From assembly GCA_963932145.1 (NCBI GenBank), contig OZ010590.1, forward strand, positions 57,018,074-57,082,073: 64,000 nt of DNA. Reading direction: 5' to 3'. Source of the stretch: Acanthosepion lycidas. Lineage: Eukaryota; Mollusca; Cephalopoda; Sepiida; Sepiidae. Position 1 is the stretch's first letter. Each line of letters starts with the position of its first letter. Shown here piece after piece: positions 21,256 through 30,879 of the stretch. The notes beneath the pieces were generated by a model. The model did not search any database. It saw only the letters and a program-made list of their open reading frames with translations, and was not told the origin of the DNA. The position numbers were made by a program, and so were the translations under genes.

Positions 21256-21396
<141 letters not shown>

Positions 21397-21399
21397 AAT

Positions 21400-21831
21400 A
21401 TAGATAACTAGAGTCGTTTCGAAAAACCCTCGAATTTTTGATTTGCCAATAATCAAATCAATCTCGAGGGAAAAAAGGTTCTTAAAAAAGAAAGAGCTAC
21501 AAACATGAACTTCTGCCGAAAAAAATCGCACAGATGCAGGTCTGAAGCCCAAAGAAAAAACCCCGATACGAGTAAACAACTAACTAACAAAAGAGCTCAA
21601 TTCAATCGTAGAGGAGACCTAGATACACCTAGTGAGCCAGACAAACCTACCTAGGTTTCACCTAAATGGATCGCCAGGGAAAGTATGGCTAACGAGGCAA
21701 AGAGAAACGCATATTTATAGGCGATAGCTAAAATTATACCACGTGACCAAAGAACCACAAACACCTAAGTGCTTTCCCTGACGATCTGTTTAGGTGAAAC
21801 CTAGGTAGGTTTGTCTGGCTCACTAGGTGTA
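21400..21831. mobile_element. Penelope-like 5' region with 59-bp inverted repeat
   Basis: Arms at 21625-21683 and 21772-21830 are inverted copies with three mismatches over 59 bp; the core reads CCTACCTAGGTTTCACC. The 88-bp loop has no coding motif. The right arm ends exactly where the Penelope reading frame begins (21831). Inverted, partial terminal repeats are a known oddity of Penelope elements; here they replace the missing 5' half of the ORF. Confidence 0.65.
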
Positions 21832-21834
21832 AAT

Positions 21835-22753
21835 CCCTTAGGACTTTCCTTAATATTAACCAATGGCAATCTACTAAGGATTGCATTAAATGGTTTGAAA
21901 ATTACAACAAAAATAAAAAATGTTCATTCATTAGGTATGATATTAAGGAATATTATCCATCTATTTCAGAGAAAACCCTAAATGAAGCTCTCAGTTTAGC
22001 CAAAGAATACATTCAAATTTCTGATGACAAAATAAACCTAATTAGACATTGTAGAAAAACATTGCTATTCCACGATAATACTTTATGGATAAAAAAAGAT
22101 AATATTAACGGTTTTGACAATCCTATGGGAGCGTATGATGGAGCAGAGGTGTGCGAGATAGTAGGGTGCCTGCTGCTTCATAGACTTAATGAATATATAA
22201 ACTTTAATAACCATGGGTTGTACCACGACGACGGTTTAATCATAGTGGACAATAGTAACCCTCAAAAATGTGACACTATCCGTAAAAAACTGCACTGGTT
22301 TTTTAAAAAATTCGGATTCAATCTCGATATAGAAACTAATTTGAAAATCACCAACTATCTAGATATTACGTTGAATTTACAAAATGGCACAATATCCCCG
22401 TATAAAAAAAACAAAAACCAAGAACCCCAATATTTAAACATAAAATCTAACCACCCAGCCCATATCATAAGGCATATTCCAAAAAATATTGGGTATAGAC
22501 TTTCTACTAATTCCTCCAATAGGGACATTTTTGAGGCCAATAAAACAAGTTATGAGGAAGCCCTATTTAAGAGTGGACATAAAAATAAATTAGAATATAT
22601 TAGTATAAATAACCACAAAAGTACTCAGAATAAACGTAATAATAGGCAAAGAAAGATTTTGTGGTTCAATCCTCCTTTTAATTTAGTGGTAAAAACAAAA
22701 ATTGGCAAGATATTTTTTGATTTATTAGAGCAACATTTCCCCCAAAAAAACTG
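21835..22753 (+). pseudogene. Penelope-like reverse transcriptase, 5'-truncated
   Basis: An open frame runs from about 21835 through 22753. RT motif A is FIRYDIKEYYPSI (about 21930-21970), with the FYPSI-type signature of Penelope RTs. Then come TLLFHDNTLWIKK, MGAYDGAEVCEIVG (about 22122-22165), and motif C as LYHDDGLIIV (about 22218-22250), where most relatives have YRDDG. KKFGFNLDIETNLKITNYLD (22307-22370) follows. The fingers and N-terminal region are missing because the ORF starts at the inverted-repeat junction. The frame breaks in an A/C run at 22738-22752, after which the endonuclease part continues. It would copy element RNA at the chromosomal target if whole. The longest intact coding remnant in the window. 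Confidence 0.88.
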
Positions 22754-23310
22754 AGTTACATAAAATATTTAACAAAAACAATGTAAAACTTAGTTATTGT
22801 TGCATGCCGAACGTAGGGACTATAATAAATGGATTGAATAAGAAAAAAACTAGGAATAATCCACGCAGTAATCCTCCTACTTGTAATTGTAGAAACAAAA
22901 ACATCTGTCCATTACAGGGAAAATGTCAGCAAGAATGCGTGGTTTATCAAGTGAAAATTTACAAAAATAGCGAGGATACTAACCCTAAAACATACATAGG
23001 TGCTACTCAGAATAAATTTAAAAAAAGATATTATAACCACACGAGTAGTTTTAAAAACGAAAAAATTAAGCATAGTACCACGCTATCTACCTATGTATGG
23101 AAAACCAAACAAGAAGATAATATAGACCCCATCCTTAAATGGGAAATATTAAAAAAAATGCCCCAAATATAAAGCAGGCCATAAATTTTGTAAATTATGT
23201 GCAGAGGAGAAATTAGCCATAGCTTTATATGATCAACCTAACCAGCTATTAAACTCCACAACTGAAATCCTTAACGTATGTAAACATAAAAAATCTTGGC
23301 TACTAAATTA
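22740..23310 (+). pseudogene. Penelope-like linker and GIY-YIG endonuclease
   Basis: This continues the RT after a frameshift: LHKIFNKNNVKLSY (22752-22797), MPNVGTIINGLNKK (22804-22845), then a Cys-rich linker with CNCRNKNICPLQGKC (22881-22927). The nuclease has VVYQVKIY (22942-22965, the GIY position), YIGATQNKFKKRYYNH (22996-23043, YIG plus the catalytic Arg region), and a Trp-Glu-Ile-Leu block at 23140. A second frameshift in an A8 run (about 23153) leads to AGHKFCKLCAEEKLAIALY (23171-23230) and the natural C-terminus NVCKHKKSWLLN ending at a stop near 23311. GIY-YIG nicks target DNA to prime reverse transcription in this class. Confidence 0.85.
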
Positions 23311-23334
23311 GACGTTTTCCCGCTTATTTGTCAT

Positions 23335-23650
23335 TCCACCTTAATGTTTGTGGGTTGTTTTTGTTCTCTCCCTCCCCAGAGTAAGTTTTCTGAGTTGCTG
23401 TACCTTCGTAATCACCATTAGACTCATCCAAATTTTTTTGAATACTCTGCACTGTCCGCAGATTGATACCCAAACACTAAATGTTCGTATTGCAGTTTCC
23501 AACATGAATGCCAAACAACATGCTATTTCCAAATTTCTAGCAGAGTGAATTGCATCATTGTACTCTTTCTTTTTCTCACAGTACCCAACTGATACTATAC
23601 AGTGCCGCTGACAAAATCCAAAACAATGTACACACACAAAATCAGAAATA
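23335..23650 (-). pseudogene. Mariner transposase N-terminal fragment
   Basis: Minus strand gives YNDAIHSARNLEIACCLAF (helix-turn-helix region), then in another frame GINLRTVQSIQKNL and DESNGDYEGTATQKTYSG. These match the N-terminal HTH and linker of the mariner at 39745-40350 (NLRTVQRIQKELFESNGDYE). It lies against a mariner MITE. Confidence 0.75.
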
Positions 23651-23752
23651 TTAGGTTGGTGCAAAAATAATGACGAAATAATGTCGTTTTTTTACGTTAA
23701 AAAATACGTCAGAAAACGACAATATTACGTCATTATTTTTGCACCAACCTAA
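23651..23752. mobile_element. Mariner MITE, 102 bp
   Basis: TTAGGTTGGTGCAAAAATAA ends in perfect inversion, TA target duplication on both sides, and an internal palindrome around AATGTCGTTTTTTTACG. Confidence 0.92.
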
Positions 23753-23754
23753 TA

Positions 23755-24221
23755 TAAATTCGCGACAATTTACCCATCGCACCTTGTTGACCATATGTGT
23801 TGTGATATTTAATACAACCAAAAAACATTTTTCCTGTTGAAAAGACAACTGATTTGACTTCCAGTAAAAAAGAGAGACAGTATGACATTGATGTATTGAC
23901 TTGAAGACAGCTGTGAAGATTAATGCAGTGATACAACCGATTATGAAACAAAAACTATAGTTGCCAAACACCAGTTCGAGCCACAGACTTAACCACATGA
24001 TACTGTGATAATGCCACAATGATTTGATGTAGAATGGCAGCAAAAATTCATTCAAAAAGTTTAGATGTAAAGACTGCCAGAAGATACTTAATAAAAAAGA
24101 AATCATTTGAAAAATAATTTTTCATGGAGAAATAAAACTAAAAAGCAGGAAAGAAGGTAAAATTGCAGCCATAAATAAAATATGTAGGCTAATTAATTTG
24201 TTAAGGATTCAAATGATTTGT

Positions 24222-24224
<3 letters not shown>
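23755..24224. other. No recognisable feature
   Basis: A 151-codon minus-strand open frame (23651-24106) is rich in hydrophobic residues but starts inside the MITE and resembles nothing I know; likely spurious. Confidence 0.4.

Positions 24225-24282
<58 letters not shown>
24225..24282. repeat. (TA)n microsatellite
   Basis: Pure TA array. Confidence 0.95.
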
Positions 24283-24284
<2 letters not shown>

Positions 24285-24429
24285 ACACTGAAGTCAACAC
24301 TAAGTGGCGACAGTCTCTTTTATGCTTGAAGACATTCTTCAGGTCATCTACTAATAAAACATTAGCAACAGATTGCGTTCAAACATGAAACAGATAGTGT
24401 TAACTTTAGTACCCACTTTCATATTTAAA

Positions 24430-25198
24430 CTAGCAGCATGGCCCGGTATTGCCCGTGTTTGATTCAAAAATCGTACGACTCATACAGCAATCGCTATCAC
24501 TTGACTTAAAATATTTTTGCCTTTCCTTGCCTTTAAAGGAGTGCCCTTTGGCATGCTGATGTTGTTACATGTCTTACTTCTTGCCTATCTCACACTGCGA
24601 ATTTTTTCTAAGCTCTATACTAAACAATAAATTTGTTAGAAAAAAAGAACTAAACAAAATGAACACAAAGTGATCAGCTTTAAAAAAGGACTCATCACTG
24701 GAAAAACCAAATGAAAAAAGAATGTTAACAACATATACTTTTTCACACCCAATCCAGTTATGCGGAATCAGAAGCAACGTTGAGTTTAAGCAAGCGAATG
24801 AGCCAATTGGAGTAAAGTGCCATGCAGATTTAAATTTTTACCACTTTTGACAAATACAGTTATCGAATTTTTTTGCATGCTAGCATGCTAGTTAACATTT
24901 GTGTCAGTCAGCTGTTGGCTCTCACGCTGGCCAATAGAATCTTCCTGCCTATTCGTGGAAGCCAGCTATAGGCTCTCACTCTGGCCAGTAGGAAATGGCC
25001 GCAAACTACATGAAAACTGCCGTAGAAGCATGAAAAAATCGATTATTTCCACTATTGATGGGAGTTGGGAAATGCAACGTTGGTCTTGGCCTTCCCACTA
25101 ACTTAGAGCATGTGCATGTAAATTTTGGTGCTAATCCGTCGAAAATTGCGGCCATACATTCGTTACACACACACATCCTGCCTTTTATAGATAGAGAT
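24430..25198. repeat. Unclassified interspersed element, CCCGG end to TATAGATAGAGATG tail
   Basis: It begins with ACTAGCAGCATGGCCCGGTA, is somewhat richer in GC than its neighbours, and ends with CCTTTTATAGATAGAGATG. Inside, GCTGTTGGCTCTCACGCTGG (about 24910) and GCTATAGGCTCTCACTCTGG (about 24965) are an imperfect direct repeat. Such start and tail sequences are common in invertebrate repeats, but I cannot name the family. Confidence 0.35.
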
Positions 25199-25580
25199 GC
25201 AATCTACCTCTGATATTGTGGAAATTGTTCTAATGAGCTTTCCTCCTTGATACCTCATTTGTATGAATTTAAGCTAATTACTAGGTCTCATTATTTTACT
25301 GTTGAAATATCTAGATGTAACCATAAATTATATTCGAATAGTCTTTGTTCTTGCATTTTCCACCTGTGGGACTCACTTCTAGTAACTTGCTTCCCTGCCA
25401 ACTGCAACCTTCAAAAAAGTAAATGCAATTTCAATAAACATCTTCTGTCTTTCTGAATCCTGTTTTTTATTGTCCTCTCTCCTTAATGATGTCTTCTTAT
25501 TCTCTTTCATTCTCAGTAACCACTAGCGTCTTAGTGGCATTATCACCTTGTGTATGGTGAAATGATTACAACAAAAATAA
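25190..25580 (+). pseudogene. LINE-A 3' end
   Basis: Plus-strand tail: CSNELSSLIPHLYEFKLITR, then RCNHKLYSNSLCS and NLQKSKCNFNKHLLSF. The 3' terminus is TTGTGTATGGTGAAATGATT with an A-rich tail. Confidence 0.75.
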
Positions 25581-25899
25581 TAAAGTCAGAAACAAAGTAA
25601 GCAATGACAGGAAGATTAGTGAAATTAGTGAACCGAGTTCAATCTTGAGTTGGGTCAGTTTGTATTCATTTCACATTAATGCCTTTAGGAAATGTATTAC
25701 TCTGTTTCTCTCTGTACTATGGATATAGAATGAGGCAGTTGAAACATTATAACCCTATAAGGTAGCCCAACTAGGTGCACTGGGCTAACAACCCAACCCT
25801 CTAAATTTTTACTTGCTATAGAAACGAAACCAACATTATTGGATATTGCTGCAGCCTCACAAGAAATCTACAGAAATAAAAACATATTGCAAGTGCTAC
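25581..25899. other. No recognisable feature
   Basis: Contains CCCAACTAGGTGCACTGGGC (25767-25786), a small palindromic patch of unknown meaning. Confidence 0.4.
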
Positions 25900-26071
25900 A
25901 TATATACATATATTGTGTGTATTTAAGCAGCATCTTTTCACTAATGCATGTTTCATTAAATAATATAGACAAGTTTTGTCTATTTATTTTAAGCAGATTC
26001 CTTTCATATCGTCTGATAAGCTTAATAACATTATCATTGAAAGATGAAAGAATACCACCATATTGATACAT
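25900..26071 (-). pseudogene. Penelope-like element N-terminal block
   Basis: The minus strand is open: NDNVIKLIRRYERNLLKINR, QNLSILFNETCISEKMLLKY. It is the best preserved of three copies (others at 3105 and 59715). On the same strand a hammerhead-like motif lies just upstream (26127 to 26086), the expected order of a Penelope 5' end. Downstream RT sequence is absent. Confidence 0.6.
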
Positions 26072-26082
26072 GTTTTTTTTTA

Positions 26083-26350
26083 ATGCTATCTAAGCTTTCA
26101 GCTTACATAAGTCATCATCAGAGATAACAAGTACATTACAATAAATTAAACAATACACGGACATAGTAACAATGATGGTCTGTTTTGTTTGCATGGAAGA
26201 TTTCCAAGCAATGACAAACTCGTGCATACAAGCCAATTCAAGCGCAAATCGCACTGCGGCCCTTGACATTGTTGCTATGCCCGTGTATTTTTTAATGTAT
26301 TGTAATGTAGTCATCTCTGATGATGGCTTATGTAAGCTTCAGAGATATGG
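26083..26350. mobile_element. Foldback of two Penelope-like termini with hammerhead motifs
   Basis: Arms at 26083-26173 and 26268-26350 are imperfect inverted copies. Each carries CTGATGATG.CTTATGTAAGC. On the minus strand (26127 to 26086) the core CTGATGA and GAAA are both present. Stem I pairs TTATCT with AGATAG, stem II is CTTATGTAAG-like and stem III is minimal. On the plus strand (26317-26345) GAAA has become CAGA, so that copy should be inactive. Confidence 0.6.
26086..26127 (-). ncRNA. Candidate hammerhead ribozyme (Penelope type)
   Basis: Reading minus: stem I strand TTATCT, core CTGATGA, stem II TGACTTATGTAAGCT with one internal mismatch and a U-U closing pair, core GAAA, a 1-bp stem III with a two-base loop, and stem I strand AGATAG. 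Very short stem III is known for Penelope hammerheads. The unpaired closing position of stem II lowers confidence in activity. Confidence 0.5.
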
Positions 26351-26394
26351 TGTTACAGGATGATTATTTGACTTAATACAATTATTCCTGTCAA

Positions 26395-27440
26395 AGCGTG
26401 AAATGAAGATCATCCTAAATGTGTTCTTCTCCGGCACCTTTATCACAAATGCTGGTGTTCCCCAAGTCTTTATCTTGGGCCCTACACTATTCCTGATCTT
26501 CATCAATGACCTTCCCAGTGTCATCAGCTCCCATGTAGGCATCTCTGTGGATGACACTACTATTTACTCTTGCCTCTATAGTAAATCTGGTATCATTGAC
26601 AAAACTAACCTGGCTGCAGATCTCAAAAAGAACCTCCAATCTGTGGTTGACTGGGGCAGGAAATAGCCTGTAAACTTTAATGCTTCAAAAACGAAACTGC
26701 TCTCCTTTACCCAACACAGAGAACCCTCCCTGCTTCTCATCAGAATGACTGATTCTCAACTCCTTGAGAGTGCCTCATTATGCCTGCTTGGGCTCACACT
26801 GTCCACTGTCAATAGCTTCATCTACCGCAAGGAAAGTTGGTTCTCTATGTTGTGCCAGAAAGTTTTTCTCGTCTGGGTTCAAACTTCAAATCTATAAATC
26901 AACCATCCGTCCTTGAATGAAGTATTACTGTCATATACTGTCATGTACGTCTTGAAGTCCTTGACAAAATCTAGAGATGAATATGATGAAATGTGATTGG
27001 TCCTGATCTGGCATCTAGTCTACAATTGCTTTTTCACAGGCATGCCGTAGCTTCCCTCTGTCTCTTCTACAAGTATTTTCATGGCAACAGTTCTGACGAG
27101 CTACTTTCGCTGGTTCCCAGACTGCATGAATTTAAACAAGCTCCCAGGCTGGCAGCTCGGTCCTACCCTTTTACTGCCAATATAGTTAAATGTAACCATT
27201 TCTTTTACTCGAACAGTTTCTTCTCCCGCACTTCCTATCTGTGAAACTCCCTTCCCCTTGCTTTCTTCCCCGATAACTATAATCTTCAAATATTCAAGTG
27301 TAATATCAATCAACATCTGACACTCTGAGCTTGTTCCCCATCCTTTTCTGTATCTTTTTCTTGAACACGCCTCTTTACTCTTATTCTCAATCCTCTTGTT
27401 AAAATTTACAAAATTAATAAACAAATGATTAATGGAATCC
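26395..27440 (+). pseudogene. LINE-A ORF2 with reverse-transcriptase palm
   Basis: This is the most complete LINE-A copy. The first frame reads GVPQVFILGPTLFLIFINDL (about 26454-26513, the GxPQG...L.NDL region). Then comes ISVDDTTIYS (about 26540-26570), where the catalytic box FADD has changed to SVDD, keeping both Asp residues. Next are LQSVVDWGRK, a stop, and NFNASKTKLLSF (about 26675-26710). After frame changes come a LGLTLSTVNSF-like region, YKYFHG, LHEFKQAPRLAARSYPFTAN (27118-27180) and NSFFSRTSYL (27214-27243). Stops throughout. RT signature and tail place the family in the Jockey/CR1-like group (inference). Confidence 0.82.
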
Positions 27441-27710
27441 ATTGTATATATGTGTTCTATTTCATCAATTGATTTATATTAGTATTCTATATTTTACATG
27501 TCTTTTTATTTATATTTTAGATGTTTAATTTAAATTTTTAATGCAATATTTTTAGTAGTTTATTTTACATGTCTTATTTTTACTTCTTAAAAGGGTCTTT
27601 TATTTACATATTATGTTTAATTCTATTAAATAATATGTTTGCATCTTTGGTTGGTTGGTTGGTTGGGTTTTATGGCATATCAACCACTGTGGGTCATTTA
27701 ATGCCAAATT

Positions 27711-27714
<4 letters not shown>
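27441..27714. other. AT-rich spacer with (TTGG)n
   Basis: GGTTGGTTGGTTGGTTGG at about 27648-27668 precedes TTTTATGGCATATCAACCAC, which looks like a SINE-type segment but cannot be assigned. Confidence 0.4.
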
Positions 27715-27782
<68 letters not shown>

Positions 27783-27808
27783 CACACACACACATACATA
27801 TATATATA
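27715..27808. repeat. (TA)n/(CA)n microsatellite
   Basis: Long TA array, then ACACACACACAT and TA. Confidence 0.95.
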
Positions 27809-27814
27809 TGTGTG

Positions 27815-28099
27815 AAAATATATAGAAAATAGGAAAGAACTGGTTAGGTAAATAATCCGAAGTTCTTTAGTATTTTTGTTATTATTTTAAAAAATATTTT
27901 GATTCCCAAAAAAAGAAAAAATATTCTTGATTCCAAAAAAATAAAATATTTTTGATTCCCAAAAAATATAAAATATTTTTGATTCCAAGAAAAATTTCGC
28001 TTGAAAATGGAACGGAGCTTACTTTAACTCAATCTTGGGCTCTTGTTTTGAAACATGAGACCTCTTATGTAGCATGTTGGAATCATATTTTTAAATAAA

Positions 28100-28105
<6 letters not shown>
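27815..28105. mobile_element. FB-A foldback element, copy 2 (degraded left arm)
   Basis: The right side has TTTCGCTTGAAAATGGAAC, CTTGTTTTGAAACATGAGAC and TTGGAATCATATTTTTAAA as in copy 3. The left arm is replaced by four near-repeats of AAATATTTTTGATTCC. The module at 27820-27895 (AGGAAAGAACTGGTTAGGTA) is shared with copies 1 and 3. Confidence 0.7.

Positions 28106-28156
<51 letters not shown>
28106..28156. repeat. (TA)n microsatellite
   Basis: Pure TA array. Confidence 0.95.
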
Positions 28157-28158
<2 letters not shown>

Positions 28159-28197
28159 ATACATATATTAAATATACAGTACTACTAAACATATAGC

Positions 28198-28418
28198 TGG
28201 CAACATGCAACATTTTCAAAAACGCATAGCTGGCAACATTATTGTTTCAAAAACACATAGATGGCAACATTATTTTTTCAAAAAAACGTATAGCTGGCAA
28301 CATTAGTGTTTCAAAAACGCATAGCTGGCAACATTAGTGTTTCAAAAACGTATAGCTGGCAACATTTTTTTTCCAAAAAAACGTATAGCTGGCAACATTA
28401 TTTTTCAGAAAACATTAT
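28198..28418 (+). repeat. Minisatellite, about 31-bp unit, seven copies
   Basis: Each unit contains TTTCAAAAACG..ATAGCTGGCAACATTA. Length varies at the T/A runs. Confidence 0.92.
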
Positions 28419-28440
28419 CTGAAGCCTTGTTGTTGGACGT

Positions 28441-28770
28441 AGTTTACCGTCATACACAGGACGCGAATGTAGTTTATTGTCATACCCAGGACGTGGATGT
28501 TGTTTATCGTCATACGCAGAACGTAGATGTAGTTTATCGTTTTACCCATGACGCGGATGTAGTTTATCGTCATACCCAGGACGCGGACGTAGTTTATCGT
28601 CATACCCAGGACGCGGATGTAGTTTATCGTCATACCCAGGACGTGGATGTAGTTTATCGTCATACGCAGAACGTAGATGTAGTTTATCGTCTTACCCAGG
28701 ACGCGGGTGTAGTTTATCGTCATACCCAGGACGCGGATGTAGTTTATCGTCATACCCAGGACGGGTTTGC
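28441..28770 (+). repeat. Minisatellite, exact 30-bp unit, eleven copies
   Basis: The unit is AGTTTATCGTCATACCCAGG plus ACGCGGATGT, strictly 30 bp in all eleven copies. The period is a multiple of three, so both strands stay open. The plus strand would read a 10-residue VVYRHTQDAD repeat (28337-28795). I treat it as a non-coding minisatellite because no promoter or conserved protein context is present. Confidence 0.95.
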
Positions 28771-28871
28771 ATCTTTAAATAGTGCCAAACTTTGATGGTT
28801 GCATAGTATCAAGAGTGTTTCAATGTAGCAAACATTTCTGATTAAGTTTAAATCTTTCAGGATAGTTTTTA

Positions 28872-28973
28872 TTAGGTTGGTGCAAAAATAATGCCGTAAT
28901 AATGTCGTATTTTGACGTATTTTTTAACGTAAAAAAACGACATTATTACGTCATTATTTTTGCACCAACCTAA
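28872..28973. mobile_element. Mariner MITE, 102 bp
   Basis: Same ends as 23651 (TTAGGTTGGTGCAAAAATAA and inverse) with TA flanks. Confidence 0.92.
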
Positions 28974-28999
28974 TATATTAATGTTAACATTCTTTCATT

Positions 29000-29470
29000 G
29001 GGTGAATTGTTATCAACAACTCATATTGTCTTCTTTTGTTCCTTCTTTCTTTCTTTCTTTTTCCTTTTTTCTATGTATTTTTTGTTTTTGTATTCATGTA
29101 TTAGGTTGGTGCAAAAATAATGACGTAATAATGTCGTTTTTTGACATAATACATCAAAAACGACATTATTACGTCATTATTTTTGCACCAACCTAATAGA
29201 TCTTTCTCCTATTCATTTTTCTATTCTATTCTCTTCTATTCTTTCTTTCTCCTTCTTTTTCTTTGGAGTTATGATGTGTTGTCTTTAAATTTATCGTAAC
29301 TCTCATATTTCTTTTTCTTCTTTTTATTGTCTTCTTACCCTCTTCTCTTTGCTTTTACCTGTTTTATTATTATTATTATTATTTTTTCTTTTCCTTTTGT
29401 GGAAACCCTGTATATATTTCTTTTCTTTTTATGGTGTTTTTTCTTATGTATTTTTAAAAAAAAAATTGAT
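29000..29470 (+). repeat. Polypyrimidine-rich tract with (TTA)n
   Basis: Plus strand is dominated by T and C (CTTTCTTTCTTTCTTTTTCC, later CTTCTTTTTATTGTC) with a TTA repeat near 29365. It surrounds the MITE at 29101. No motif recognised. Confidence 0.6.
29101..29196. mobile_element. Mariner MITE, 96 bp
   Basis: TTAGGTTGGTGCAAAAATAA and inverse, TA flanks; central palindrome around TTTTTTGAC. Confidence 0.92.
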
Positions 29471-29479
29471 TAATGAAAA

Positions 29480-29626
29480 AAGAAAGTGATGTTTTATAAG
29501 CAGTATTTTTAAATAGAATCGTTTATAACCATCTTTGTTCCTCACCTGTCGAGATGCACTCACATTGAAACAAAAATCCATCTTTGTCAGAGTACTTGTT
29601 TGTCAGTATGTAACATCTTTATAATA

Positions 29627-29633
<7 letters not shown>
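29480..29633. other. No recognisable feature
   Basis: AT-rich spacer. Confidence 0.4.
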
Positions 29634-29672
<39 letters not shown>

Positions 29673-29739
29673 TTACATCATATTGCAAGTGACTATATAT
29701 ACACTCACATTTATACATACATAATATTGCCAGTGCAAA

Positions 29740-29782
<43 letters not shown>

Positions 29783-29786
29783 TATG
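29634..29786. repeat. Two (TA)n microsatellites
   Basis: TA arrays at 29634-29670 and 29741-29786 flank a short duplicated-looking block (ATATTGCAAGTG and ATATTGCCAGTG). Confidence 0.9.
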
Positions 29787-29789
29787 TAT

Positions 29790-30212
29790 TAGATATAAAT
29801 CAAAGAAATATACAATATTAATAAAATAAATAGCAAAAGGAAAACCTTTTCTGTCAATACATTTTGTTTCTCAAGGAAATTTATCAAGGCAACGTTGAAA
29901 TTTTATTTAGGAACCTGTATTTATTTATACATAGAACAAGTAACATGGAAGGAAAAAAGATAAGATTATTTGTTCATATTTGAATTTAAGAATGCTCTGA
30001 AATATTTTGAAATCTCTCTCTGCATTATGGAAAGAGAAGGCAAAGTATGGAGGATGTTAAGTGATGTAAAATTTTGACATATTGTTGAATAAAAAGGAAT
30101 TAATGTTATAGTTGTTAATATTATTATTGATTTTTATATTTTTATTTATTTTATGTCAATTTTAATGCATTTTCAAATAATGTTATTTTTCTATTCACTT
30201 TTTAATTTCTTA

Positions 30213-30216
<4 letters not shown>
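29790..30216. other. No recognisable feature
   Basis: AT-rich; TGAAATTTTATTTAGGAACC region unassigned. Confidence 0.4.

Positions 30217-30262
<46 letters not shown>
30217..30262. repeat. (TA)n microsatellite
   Basis: Pure TA array, followed by TTGTTTGTTGTTGTT. Confidence 0.95.
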
Positions 30263-30263
<1 letters not shown>

Positions 30264-30439
30264 TGTTGTTGTTATGACTACACATGTGCCTGAGTGAGAG
30301 ACACTGGTACCTTAAAAATTTTTTGAAAGAATATTTTGAAATAACTTTTGCAAACTAGTCAAATTCATTTATATTCTTTTTCTTTTTTTTTCCTATATAT
30401 AGATTTTGTCTTACAATTTTCTCAATATATATATATATA

Positions 30440-30770
30440 TAATCCTACAACTAAATCCTCTACAAAAAACCAATGTAGTGTATCAATTTCATGCCTGTTC
30501 AGAGATTGTATCTCTGATACTAATAATAAACCCATTTCATATATTGGTTTTACTACAACCATGCTCTCCTGTAGACTTACTTGTCACCTTTCTGATCTTA
30601 GTTCTATTAAACATCATTTCTTAGACAAACACAGACATGCATATAATATTAGACAAATATTAGTTGATAACACAACAATACTCACACATACACTCAGTAA
30701 GAACCTTCAGATATTGAATGTCATCTACACTCAACAAAATTATATTTCAAAGTAGTTACAACACATTACA
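30440..30770 (+). pseudogene. Penelope-like GIY-YIG endonuclease C-terminal fragment
   Basis: The open frame (ending 30755) reads QCSVSISCLFRDCISDTNNK, then ISYIGFTTTMLSCRLTCHLS (the YIG motif and the Arg-containing helix), SSIKHHFLDKH, IRQILVDNTTILTHT and NLQILNVIYTQQ. The expected final Glu-x-x-x-Ile-Lys block is altered (NVIYTQQ) and the frame is lost after 30755. The GIY half is replaced by (TA)n and unrelated sequence upstream. Confidence 0.75.
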
Positions 30771-30879
30771 TTACATCTAGACATATGGTTCTGTTGTTAA
30801 TATTTCAGTCTCTTGCATGGTATGACGTCGTAGAACCACATCATGAATTTATGACCTGCGTCTGCTGTTCCGCTTGCCT

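Noticed and set aside
28198-28770. CRISPR-like array
   Set aside because: No unique spacers between units, and the context is animal nuclear DNA.
28337-28795. 152-codon repeat protein
   Set aside because: The frame is open only because the minisatellite period is 30 bp; the other strand is equally open.
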